From: Pseudorhizobium pelagicum
GTDB lineage: Bacteria; Pseudomonadota; Alphaproteobacteria; Rhizobiales; Rhizobiaceae
Reading direction: 5' to 3'
DNA: 64,000 bases
Assembly (NCBI GenBank): GCA_000722615.1
Contig: JOKI01000005.1
Location: 1-64,000, forward strand
Position 1 is the first letter of the stretch; the number at the start of each line of letters is the position of its first letter. The position numbers and the translations under genes were made by a program. Shown here piece by piece: positions 16,251 through 26,400 of this stretch. The notes beneath the pieces are model-generated. The model ran no database searches. It saw nothing but the letters and a program-made list of their open reading frames with translations, and had not been told where the DNA came from.

Positions 16251-17567
16251 TCAGCTCTCGCGGAATGCGCGCATGATCTGGTCGTAGTAGGGTTTGAGCA
16301 GATAGGACGCAACGCTTCTCTGGCCGGTCTGGATGAAGGCCTCCACCGGCATTCCGGGCACCAGCACGACCTCGCCCAGGCGGGCAACCTCGTCCTTGGC
16401 GATGTCGATTCGGACGTTGTAATAGGTGGCACCGGTGCGGCGATCGCTGGAGATGTCGGGAGACAGGCTCCGGACAGTCCCGCGGACCTCCGGAGTGGTG
16501 CGCTGGCTGAAGGCGGAGAACCGCAAGGTAGCCTGCTGGCCCAGGTGCATCTGGTCGATATCCTGCGGCCGGACGCGGGCCTCCACCGCCAGCAGATCAT
16601 CAGCAGGCACGATCTGCATGAGCACGTCGCCCGGCGCCACCACGCCGCCGATGGTGTAGACCGCCAGCTCGTGGACATAGCCGTCCTGGGGCGCGCGGAT
16701 GTCGATGCGCTTCAGCTGATCCTCTTCGGCAACCTGTCGCTCCTCCAGCTCGCCGATCTTGGCATCGATGTCGCGCAGCTCGTCGGCGACTTCGCTGGCA
16801 AGATCCTGGTCGATCTGGATGATCTGCAATTCGATCTCGGCGATCTTGCCGCGCGCCGAGGAGATCGCGGCGGACAGCTGCCCCTGCTCGCCGGTGATAC
16901 GGCTGGCATCGCGATCCAGCGCGTTGATCCGGCTGGCCTCGATCAGCTTCAGATCCCAGAGCCTGCGCATGCTGCCGGCCTCACGGTCGACGATGAGGCT
17001 TTCGGAGGCCTTGGCATCGCGCTGCGACTGCAGGCCGGCGATCTCCTCGTTCATCTGGCTGATGCGCTCTCTTAGCTGGCGGCGCTGGCCGTCGCGTACG
17101 GTTCTGCGGATCTCGAACAGGCGCGTCTCGGCGGCGATCAGCTGGCGCACCCGGTCCTCTCCTTCGCGACTGGTGAGCTCGAGTGGAAATTCGATGGCGG
17201 CGAGAAGGTCGCGCTCGGCCTGCAGCCTGGCCTTTCGTCCCCGCAGCTGGTCCAGCCCCTTGGTAACGATGGCAAGGCTTGATCGGATGACGGTATCGTC
17301 GAGCGTGATCAGCAGATCGCCGGATGACACCCGGCTGTCATTGGCGACCAGGATGCGGCTGACCACGCCCCCGGTGGGATGCTGCACCTTCTTCGGATGG
17401 CTGGCCGAGACGATGGTGCCGGGCGAGATCAGGGCGCCGGCGATCTCCGTTGTCGCTGCCCATCCGGCCACGCCGCAGTTGAGCAGCAGGATCAGCGCGA
17501 CACCGATGACGATGTGCTTGTTGATCGACTTGCCAATTCCGGCCTTGCTGGAGACTTTGTTTTGCAT
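16251..17567 (-). CDS. HlyD-family type I secretion membrane-fusion protein
   Basis: 438 residues: a short cytoplasmic start, one membrane segment (about 19-39), then a barrel-sandwich lipoyl-like half ('GVVSRILVANDSRVSSGDLL'), a long coiled-coil hairpin of about residues 115-280 rich in Arg/Glu/Leu, and the C-terminal half ('IDIRAPQDGYVHELAVYTIG', 'PGDVLMQIVPADD'). It bridges the ABC exporter and an outer-membrane TolC channel that is not encoded here. Last gene of the operon, 50 bp after the small RTX gene. PrsE of rhizobia is the closest kind I recognise. Confidence 0.93.
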   Translation of the reverse strand: MQNKVSSKAGIGKSINKHIVIGVALILLLNCGVAGWAATTEIAGALISPGTIVSASHPKKVQHPTGGVVSRILVANDSRVSSGDLLITLDDTVIRSSLAIVTKGLDQLRGRKARLQAERDLLAAIEFPLELTSREGEDRVRQLIAAETRLFEIRRTVRDGQRRQLRERISQMNEEIAGLQSQRDAKASESLIVDREAGSMRRLWDLKLIEASRINALDRDASRITGEQGQLSAAISSARGKIAEIELQIIQIDQDLASEVADELRDIDAKIGELEERQVAEEDQLKRIDIRAPQDGYVHELAVYTIGGVVAPGDVLMQIVPADDLLAVEARVRPQDIDQMHLGQQATLRFSAFSQRTTPEVRGTVRSLSPDISSDRRTGATYYNVRIDIAKDEVARLGEVVLVPGMPVEAFIQTGQRSVASYLLKPYYDQIMRAFRES

Positions 17568-17617
17568 GGGACTCTACCAAACTCTGGGTCAGTATGCGTG
17601 CGTGAGGCGCACCCGCC

Positions 17618-18610
17618 TCAAACCTCGAAATGAAAATCGCTGGCCGTCAGGCTGGCCTTGGCGACATGGCTGAGCGTCAGCGTCGATCCGTCGGGAAGCG
17701 TCAGCATCGCGCCATAGGGCGTATCCGTCAGGCTGGCGGACAGCGCGGCAAAATTGGCAAAATCGCTTTTCGCTACGTCGATGACGTCATGTTCGCCATT
17801 GGCGTTGAAATCCGCGATCAGATCGTCGCCGAAACCGGAGCGGAAGACAAAGGTATCCGACCCGAGGCCGCCGGCCAGCGTGTCGTCGCCCTTGTCGCCC
17901 ACCAGAATGTCGCGTCCGGCCCCGCCCAGCAGCACGTCGTCGCCCTTGCCGCCCAGCAGCCGGTCATTGCCGACACCGCCCGTCAAAAGGTCATTGCCGT
18001 CGCGGCCGAAGATATAGTCGTTGTCGCCATTGCCTTGGATCACGTCATTGCCGTCGCTGCCGAGCCGAACGGTTATCTGCCCGTTGGTGGCCGGCATCTC
18101 GTTGTCATCATCGTCGTCCTGCTCTTTCTCCACGTCGCGGGAGTAGGCGGAGGACGGGCTGGAGAGATGGGGCGCCTGCCCCGCCCCTGGCGTACCTGAC
18201 GCAGACCCCGCGCGCAGGCCGGCGAACAAGCCCCCATCATCGGCAAACAAGCTATCGGAGAGGTCAAAAAGGTCCTCGGCGGCCGCATAGACGCGTCCCG
18301 CTGCGCTGCTGCCGGCGGACGATGACGAGGCATAAGCCGCGTCGTCGAAAGGCTCTGCCGCGGGCGCTGGAACGAACTTGTCGGGGGCGGGCACCTGGGT
18401 GTCGACCGGCACTGTCTTGGCCTTTGTGGCGCGGCGTGCCGGTGCATCCTCCTCCATGTCGGGCGTATCCGGCGAAGGCTTAGGAGCCGACAGGGCCGCG
18501 GCGGCGACGAAGGTGCCGTTGACGAGCAGCAGGGCCGCTGTTGTCATCGACACGTCGCGGCGCAGCACGCGGCCGGCATTGTCCGGGGCGGTGGGCAGCG
18601 GAAGCCTCAT
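17618..18610 (-). CDS. Small RTX calcium-binding protein with N-terminal hydrophobic segment, coupled to the T1SS genes
   Basis: 330 residues. Residues 22-41 form a hydrophobic stretch ('MTTAALLLVNGTFVAAAALS'), followed by a Pro/Ala/Ser-rich acidic linker to about 175 (with an Asp run at 165-169) and about seven RTX nonapeptide repeats at 184-253 ('GGVGNDRLLGGKGDDVLLGG'). The last 60 residues ('GAMLTLPDGSTLTLSHV', ending 'FHFEV') closely match the C-terminus of the 2272-residue passenger, so it has the same type I secretion module. Its start overlaps the exporter ATPase stop by 4 nt. A second secreted substrate, a membrane-tethered accessory, or an assembly factor are possible. Start codon uncertain; an ATG also lies at 18547. 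Confidence 0.85.
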   Translation of the reverse strand: MRLPLPTAPDNAGRVLRRDVSMTTAALLLVNGTFVAAAALSAPKPSPDTPDMEEDAPARRATKAKTVPVDTQVPAPDKFVPAPAAEPFDDAAYASSSSAGSSAAGRVYAAAEDLFDLSDSLFADDGGLFAGLRAGSASGTPGAGQAPHLSSPSSAYSRDVEKEQDDDDDNEMPATNGQITVRLGSDGNDVIQGNGDNDYIFGRDGNDLLTGGVGNDRLLGGKGDDVLLGGAGRDILVGDKGDDTLAGGLGSDTFVFRSGFGDDLIADFNANGEHDVIDVAKSDFANFAALSASLTDTPYGAMLTLPDGSTLTLSHVAKASLTASDFHFEV

Positions 18611-20349
18611 GACACCACCGCCGCCGGCTTGGAGACGACCTTCAGCCCGGACGAAGACTGCAGCACCTTCGACAGCACCTCGTCCTTGGGACCGAAGGCC
18701 TGCTGGCGCCCGCCGGCCATGGCCAGCACCATGTCGACGGCGCCGAGTGCGCTTGGCCGGTGGGCGATGACGATGACGATACCGTTGCGGGCGCGAATGC
18801 CGAGCATGGCCTGGGTCAGCGCTTCCTCGCCCTCGGCATCGAGATTGGAATTGGGTTCGTCCAGGACGACCAAGAAGGGGGTGCCGTACAGCGCGCGGGC
18901 CAGCGCCAGCCGCTGCCGCTGGCCGGCCGAAAGGCTTTCGCCCTGTTCGCCGATCACCGTGTCATAGCCCTGCGGCAGGCTCAGCACCATGTCGTGGACG
19001 AAGGCCGCCTGTGCGGCCGCAATGATGGCATCGGGCGTGGCCGCAGGGTCGAAGCGGGCGATGTTCTCCGCAACGGTGCCTTCCAGCAGCTCTACCGCCT
19101 GCGGCAGGTAGCCGATATGCGCGCCGAGCGCTTCGCTCGACCACTGGCTGAGCGGGGCCCCGTCGAGCTTGATGGTGCCGCGCTGCGGGCTCCAGATCCC
19201 GACGAGCAGGCGGGCCAGCGAGGATTTGCCCGACGCGCTCGGCCCAATGATGCCAAGGCCATTGCCCGGCTTCAGCACGAAATTGACATCCTGCACCACG
19301 ACCTTCTGCGCCTCCGGCGGCGTCGCCGCGACGCCCTGGACCGCAAAGGCAAATTGCGGCGCCGGCAGTGGCATCGGATCGCGAGCGTCCGGTATCAGAG
19401 CCAACAGCTTGTCCAGCCGCTCCTTGGCCTGGCGGGAGGCGGAAAAGCCCTTCCAGTTGGAAATCACCAGATCGATCGGGGCAAGCGCACGCGCCGACAG
19501 GATCGAGCCGGCGATGATGACGCCCGACGTGGCTTCCTGGCCGATCACCAGATAGGCGCCGACCGCGAGCACGGCCGATTGCAGCAGCATGCGGAACACC
19601 TTGCTCAATCCGCCGAAGCCGCCCGAAGTGTCGCTGGTCGATTGCTGCGCGTCGATGTGGCGCCGGCTGAGCTCCTCGAAGCGCTGCCGCACCCGCCCGG
19701 CCATGCCCATGGCCACCAGCGCCTCGGCATTGCGCCGGCTCATCTCGATCATGCGGTTGCGCGAGACGCTGTAGCGCGCGGTCTCGCGCGTCGGCAGGCG
19801 CGACATGACCTCCGTCAGCAGCGTCAGGAAGACCAGGAAGATCGCCCCGCACGACACCGCAAGCCCCAGCAGCGGATGGAAGATGAAACAGATGCCGAGA
19901 TAGAAGGGCAGCCAGGGCAGGTCGAAGAAGGCGCCCGGCCCGGAGCTTGAGAGAAAGCTGCGAATGATGTCGAGGTCGCGCAGCGGCTGGCTGCTCTCGC
20001 CGATGCGCGGGGCACGAAGCTGCAGGCCGAGCACGGCATCGAAGACCCGCGAACCGAGCGACTGGTCGAGGCTCGCCCCGATGCGGGTCAGGAGCCGCGT
20101 GCGCATGAGATCGAGCAGGCCCTGGAAGAGGTAGAGGATGGCGACCAGGGTAAACAGGCCCGCCAGTGTCGGCAGGCTGCCGCTGGGAATGACGCGGTCA
20201 TAGACCTCCATCATGAACAGCGAGCCCGACAGGGCGAGGATATTGATGAAAGCGCTGAACACGCCGATCCAGAGGAAGGCGCCCCGGCAGGCGCCCAGCG
20301 CAGCGGCTATCTCGGATCTGCTTTTGTCTTTACCCATCATTGCCACCAT
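18607..20349 (-). CDS. Type I secretion ABC exporter (PrtD/PrsD-like permease-ATPase)
   Basis: 580 residues. N-terminal six-helix membrane domain (about 20-300; 'FLWIGVFSAFINILALSGSL', 'LFMMEVYDRVIPSGSLPTL' is the family's typical start) and a C-terminal ATPase: Walker A 'GPSASGKSSLARLLVG', signature 'LSAGQRQRLALARALYG', Walker B 'FLVVLDEPNSNLD'. The GPSASGKS spelling and the 'PNSNLD' D-loop are typical of protease/RTX exporters of the PrtD group. It drives secretion of the RTX proteins encoded on both sides. Several in-frame ATGs (20349, 20340, 20337) are possible starts. Confidence 0.94.
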   Translation of the reverse strand: MVAMMGKDKSRSEIAAALGACRGAFLWIGVFSAFINILALSGSLFMMEVYDRVIPSGSLPTLAGLFTLVAILYLFQGLLDLMRTRLLTRIGASLDQSLGSRVFDAVLGLQLRAPRIGESSQPLRDLDIIRSFLSSSGPGAFFDLPWLPFYLGICFIFHPLLGLAVSCGAIFLVFLTLLTEVMSRLPTRETARYSVSRNRMIEMSRRNAEALVAMGMAGRVRQRFEELSRRHIDAQQSTSDTSGGFGGLSKVFRMLLQSAVLAVGAYLVIGQEATSGVIIAGSILSARALAPIDLVISNWKGFSASRQAKERLDKLLALIPDARDPMPLPAPQFAFAVQGVAATPPEAQKVVVQDVNFVLKPGNGLGIIGPSASGKSSLARLLVGIWSPQRGTIKLDGAPLSQWSSEALGAHIGYLPQAVELLEGTVAENIARFDPAATPDAIIAAAQAAFVHDMVLSLPQGYDTVIGEQGESLSAGQRQRLALARALYGTPFLVVLDEPNSNLDAEGEEALTQAMLGIRARNGIVIVIAHRPSALGAVDMVLAMAGGRQQAFGPKDEVLSKVLQSSSGLKVVSKPAAVVS

Positions 20350-20410
20350 CACTCTTTACACACCGGCTCGGGCGCTTCGTAGCCACACTTCGTGAAGCCT
20401 TGACGTCACC

Positions 20411-20437
20411 TGCCCCGCACCACGGTGGCGCGGGGCA
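20411..20437 (-). other. Intercistronic hairpin between giant passenger and exporter genes
   Basis: Perfect 8-bp GC stem (20411-20418 with 20430-20437) plus an inner CCAC/GTGG pairing, in the 103-bp gap between the passenger stop and the exporter start. No T-tract follows on the minus strand. Probably stabilises or partly terminates the passenger mRNA so that passenger exceeds exporter. Confidence 0.45.
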
Positions 20438-20452
20438 AGTCTGTTCGGTTCG

Positions 20453-23400
20453 CTACGCGACCAGGTGGAAGTGATCGGCGGTCAGGAGGTTCTTCTCGAC
20501 GTTGGCAAGGGTCAACGTCGAGCCGTCATCAAGGGTCAGCATCGTGCCGAGCGCAGTTTCGCTGAGGTGTTCGACCACGTCGGCGAAATCGGCAAAATCA
20601 GCCGTCGACAGATCGATCACGTCATCGCCACCGAAATCCATTACGGTGTCGTGGCCGAAGCCTGCGCGGAAGAAGAAGCTGTCGGCTCCCTCTCCGCCGA
20701 CCATGCGGTCATTGCCCTTGTCGCCGATCAGCACGTCGTCGCCGGCATCGCCGAACAGCGTGTCGTTGCCTTCCCCGCCGTTGATCACGTCCTGACCCTT
20801 GCCGCCGAAGAGGTAGTCGTTGCCGTCGCCGCCATCGATGACATCGGCGCCGTCGCGGCCGAAGGCATAGTCATTGCCGCCATAGGCGCTGATGGCATCG
20901 TCGCGGTCGGTCCCCAGCAGGATATTGGAGCCTTGCGTGCCGATGATCACGTTCTGCTGCTCGCCCTCGCCATCGACCGTCAATTTGAAGCTGCCGGTAT
21001 CGGTGAGCGTACCGTCGCTGACGGTGTAGGAGAGAGTGAGCGTGGCATGCTGGCCGTCGGTCAGATCGGCAAACAGCGAGCCGGGGGTAAACGAGAGCTT
21101 GCCGTCGACGATCGCGAAGGCGGACTTGGCTGCATCGGCAGACAGCGCGATGCCGTTGACGCTGACCACCGTAAAGCCCGTCAGGCTGAGCGTGTTGCCG
21201 TCCACATCGGTGTCATTGGCGACAAGGTTGAAGACCTTGGTCTGGCCTTCCCCGACCGAACCGACGTCGTCGACGGCCACCGGCGCGTCATTGACCGGGG
21301 TGACAGAAAGATCAATCACCTGCTCCACCAGCCCACCATGGCCATCCGCAACAACGACCGTGAAGCGGTCGGTGCCATTGTAGTTGGCGGCCGGATCATA
21401 GGTCCAGGTGCCCAGGGCGGCATTGAGCACGACGGTGCCATGGGCAGGCCCGAAGCCCGTCTTGACGGTGTAGCTCAGCTGATCGCCATCGGCATCGGTG
21501 GCCATGACCTTGCCGGTGATCCTGGTATCCTCGGCACCGCTGGCGATGGCCGGCGCCGTGACGACGGGTCCGCGATTGACGGCCGCCTGGGCAATCTGCT
21601 CGCCCACCAGCGCCGTACCGTCGGCAAAGGAGATCACCTCGACGCCGCCGCCTGAAAGCTGGTTCTTCAGCGTGATGGTCTCGGCACCGATGGTGATGAC
21701 GATATCATTGCCCTGGCGGTGGATGACGACGTCGTTGCGGCCAAGGTCATCAAGATACAGCCGGTCCTGGTCCGTGGTCTTGCCGGCCCCCTCGATGATG
21801 ACATCCGAACCGGAACCGCGGACATAGACATAGGTGTCCGATCCATCGCCGCCCGAGAGCGTGTCATCGTCTTCGCCGCCGTCGAGCAGGTCGGCCCCTT
21901 CGCCGCCCGTCAAAGTGTCGTCGCCCTCGTTGCCGATCAGCGTGTCATCGCCGCTGCCGCCATCGATCACGTCGTTGCCGAGACCGCCCAGGATCGCATC
22001 CTTGCCGGCGCCGCCCTCCATTAGGTCGTTGCCGTCAGTGCCGATCAGGATATCGTCGTCGGCGCTGCCGCCAGCGCCGCCGTCATCCTTCGGGCCGAGG
22101 TCGTAGACGACGACGTCGTCGAAGGTCAGGCCTTGGTTGCCCCAGGAATAGAGGCCGAACGTGCCCTGTTCATGGGCGTGATCCTCGATCGGATAGGCAA
22201 AGATCGCCTCGCCGTTGAGATAGGCCTGGATCTTGTTGTCGATGATCTCGACCCTGAGCTTGGTTGCCAGGCCTGGCTCGTATTTGCCCGGCACCTGGCC
22301 AAGGATTTCTTCCACGCCGTTGCGCATGCGGATCAGGTTGAAGACCGATCCCGCGCCATTGGACGGATTGCGGTCATAGGTGCCGTCGGCATCCAGCTCC
22401 AGCTTGTAGTAGTTCTTGTTGTCCTGGTAGTGGAACAGCAGGCCGAGGCCGTCGTCGTCGGGCGTCATGAATGTGGTTTCGACGGCATAGCTGTCCCAGG
22501 TCTTGGCGACCGGATCGTTGAACAGCGCGTAGGTTCCAAGCCGCAGAACGTTGACGCCATCGCCGAGCGGGCTCCAGCCTTCCTTCCACACGTCGGGATT
22601 GTCCGCACCCTGCCATGTCAGTTCGCGGCTCTTCAGGTCCGTGGTCTGGATCAGCTTGCCGTCCTCGGTGACATGCCATTCGGAAGACTTGCCGTTGGCG
22701 CCAATGCCGCCAAGCTCGCCTTCGTCGACGATCGTCCATTTCGACAGGCCTGCGGAGAACTCGTCGGATGCCAGAACCCGGTCCTGGCCGATAACTTCGA
22801 CGTCCACCCGGTCGGTGGACGTCTTGCCGTTCACGTCGGTCACCGTCAGCACGAGCTTGTTCATGCCTTCGGCAAGCTCGACCGTGGGAGACTTGCCTTC
22901 GGCGACGATGTTGCCGTCGAGGTCCTTCCAGACATAGCTGACGATCGCGTCGGGGCCGAAGCTGCTGGAAGCATTGAGCACGACGCTGGCGTGGCCATCC
23001 GCATCCAGATCGACGATCCGGGCATCCGTGCCGGCATGCGCCGACAGGTTGACCTTGGTAACCAGCACATCATCGAAGATCGAGCTGCGCTGCTCGCTGG
23101 AATAGAGACCGATCGTGCCATGGGTCAGCGCGTTGCCGTCGACGACAGGTCCGTTGAAGACGGAGACGCCGTCGAGGAAGACGGTGATCTCATTGCCGAC
23201 GACCGCGACCTTGACGAGCATCTCGTCGTTGAAGCGATAGCCCATGGAGGTGGACGCCAGCACCGTCTCGACGCCGTCCTTGACCCGCACCAGTTCGCGG
23301 CGGTTGGTCTCGCCGTTCATCGAGAAGCGGTAATAGTTGTCCTCGTCCTGATGGTAGAAGACGACGCCGATGGCGTCATTGTCGGTCGATTGGAGCGCGA

Positions 23401-26400
23401 CCTCATAGATATAGTCCGACCAGCTCTCGGAATTGTTGCCGCTCCAGACCAGCTTGTTTCCCGACGCATCGCTCATGTCGTAGACGGCACCTTCCGGCGC
23501 TTCGTCGATGCCGGCCTGGGCATCGGGACGCGAGAACACGGTGCCCTTGACCATGAAGGCACCGGTGGCAGCCGTGTCCGACAGGCCGATGGTGCCATAG
23601 CCGAAGGTGGCGTTCAGATTGCCGTTGAAGTCGAACTGCGAGCTGTAGGGCGTGGGCTGGCTGCTGAGAATGCCGCCGGCCTGGGCACCGCCCAGCACGG
23701 CGATTTCGGCAGCCGAGAACGCCTTGTCGCTGAGTAGCACGCTTGATGTGTAGAGCTGGGCATTTTCGCCATCTTCATCGCCAAACAGCAGGGCGCCCGA
23801 GGCCACATCGATGGTGAAGCGCGCGGCATCGACACTCTGGGTGCCAACCTTCACGCCGTTGATGTATTTTGCCAGCTCCATGTTGCCATTGCCGAGATCG
23901 GTGACCACGAAGGCCAGACGCTGCCAGGCATCGAAGTGGAACTCGCCCTCATAGGTGCCGGAGATGCCGATGCCGCCAGTCGTGGCGCCCGTCTTCTTGA
24001 TGAACAGCTCACCGTCGCTCTTGTTCGTCACGTCGGTCTGGAACAGGCCGACGAACTGGTCGACGCCTGCGCTTGGCACGTAGATGTCCATCATCAGCGT
24101 GTAGCTGGTGACCTTGGTGCCGGCCGGCGCGCCGGGCAGCGGTGCGATGAACAGGCGCTCGGCATTCTTGAGCGCCGGGATCGAGGCGATGCCTTGGTCG
24201 GTACCCAGTGCGGGAATGCCAAAATCCTGGGCCTGACCGAATCCGATGGTGATGTCGGTCAGTTCGCCGGCGCTCCAGCCATCGATATTGCCGTCGTTGA
24301 AGTCGTCCTGCAGCAGCGTGTCGTCGCCCTTGACCACGACCAGAACCTTGTCGGTCGTGCTGATGCCCTTGCTGTCGGTCACCGTCAGCGTCAGCATGTG
24401 CTTGCCTTGGGCAAGATCGACGGAGGGCGATGCGCCGGTGGCGATGACCGTACCGTTTTCGTCGCTCCAGCTATAGGTCAGTCCCTCGCTCTTGGGGTTG
24501 AGCGACTTGGTGGCATCCAGCTTGACGCTGGAGGTTTCCGCGCCGTCCTCGGCGGTGGCGATGATGTCGTTGCCGGCCTTGGCCATGGCAAAGACCTCAG
24601 GTGTGCCGAAATCCACGCCCGTAAAGGTTTCCTGATGGCCGTTATATTTGCCGGTCAGGCCGTCACGATCCAGCTCGGGCTTCACCCGGTAGCCATCGAG
24701 ATAGTCGTCGAATTCGGTGAAATAGGTTTCCGTGGAGACCGTGTTGTTTTCCGGATCGATGACGACGAGGCGGATGGCGCCGTTGCCGCCGCGGCCGCCG
24801 AGCGACGAGTCGCCGTTGCCGGTGATTTCCCGGGCAACGCCGTTCTGGTAGTTGACGAGGAATTCAAAGACCGGCGTGCCGTACTGGGTGTAGCTGACAT
24901 CCGTTTCGGCGCCGTCACCGAAGATGTGGCCCGAGAAGGTCATCGAGATATTGGGATATTTGGCAAGCAGTTCACGGTAGATCGTCTCGCCGTCATTGGC
25001 GCCCTCGGGATCGCGGCCGATGCCGTAGTCATAGCCGGCACCTTCGTCATAGAGCGGTGCCTCGGTCGGATCCTGGCGACCGGCAAAGCTGGTCAGCGAG
25101 TGGCTGTTGATGATCACGCGGTGATCGAGGTGATCCTCGATCACATCGCCGGCCCAGCGAAGGATGTCGTCGCGGGGACCGAATTCCATGGACAGCACCA
25201 GCCACTTGGTGCCGTCGGGTGCCGTGAAGGTCGAATAGGTGTTGCGCGCGCTGTCGGTTTCCTGGTCGTAGGTGCCACCGAAATTGTCGGGTGCTACGGC
25301 CTCCTGCTTGTCCGGCGAGAACAGGTCGTCGAGATAGACCGAGCTGTGATCCGCCGCCGAGCCGCCGCTTGCCTGATCGTGATTGCCCGGCAGCAGCGAA
25401 TAGGGGATCTTGCCGTCGAGCTTGCGCAGTGCCTCTTCGGCGACTGCCCACTGGGCGGCCGTATTGTTGTTGGTGATGTCGCCAACATGGATCATGAACT
25501 GGATGTTGTGGCTGTCCTTGTTGTCGACCAGCCACTGCGTCATGTCGCCGAAGATGTGGTTGATGTAGCCTTCGGCGGTGTAGTTCTGCGTGTCCGGGAA
25601 GACCGCGATCGTATAGGCGTTCTCGCCGGCCACGCGGGCGCGGAAGACGTCGCTGACGGACGTGCCGCTCTCGTCGGTGGCGGTGATGCGCACGTCGGAG
25701 AAGCCGAGCTCGCCGAAATCCAGCACCAGCTTGCCATCGGCCGTGATCGTCGGGTTGACGACGGTCTTTTCGCCCACTTCCACCTTGTAGGTGAGGTTAC
25801 TGCCGGAAAAGATCGTCTTCAGGTCGATCGTCTGGTTGGCGGCATCCGTGGTGACCATCATGTCCTGAATCTGGCCGATGCGCTTCACGCCCTCGGACGG
25901 CTCTTCGACCGGCGGTGTCACGACACTGGACGGGTCCGTTATGGAACCCGGGCCGAAGGTCGGATTGAGGTTGCCGTTGTCGAAATCGAACTGCGTGGCG
26001 TTTCCGGTCGCCGGTGCCTGGCTCAGGATGCCATCCGGATCGGTGGCGCCGAGGGCTGCGATATCAGCCTTGCTGATCACCTCGTCGGCAAACAGGAAGC
26101 TGTTCAGGTGACCGGCGGCGCTTTCGCCATCCTCGTCGGCGAAGATGAGGAAACCGTCCTTGGAAATCGTGTAGCGGGCGGTATCGACCGACTGCTCGCC
26201 GACCAGCGTGCCATCGATGAATTTCGACATGGTGGAGGTGCCATCGCCATTGTTGTCGATGGTCACGGCGATGCGGTGCCAGGCGTCGAGCGTCGCTGTG
26301 CCTTCATAGTCGCCGCTGATGCCGAGGCTGAAGGTGCCGTTGTCGCCGGCGCGCATGAAGAAATCGCCGTCGTTCTCGTTGGAAAGGTCGGTCTGGAACA

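Noticed and set aside
20700-22080. Repetitive DNA resembling a tandem array or CRISPR
   Set aside because: The periodicity is that of RTX nonapeptide codons (27 nt) inside a coding frame, with diverged units and no spacer structure.
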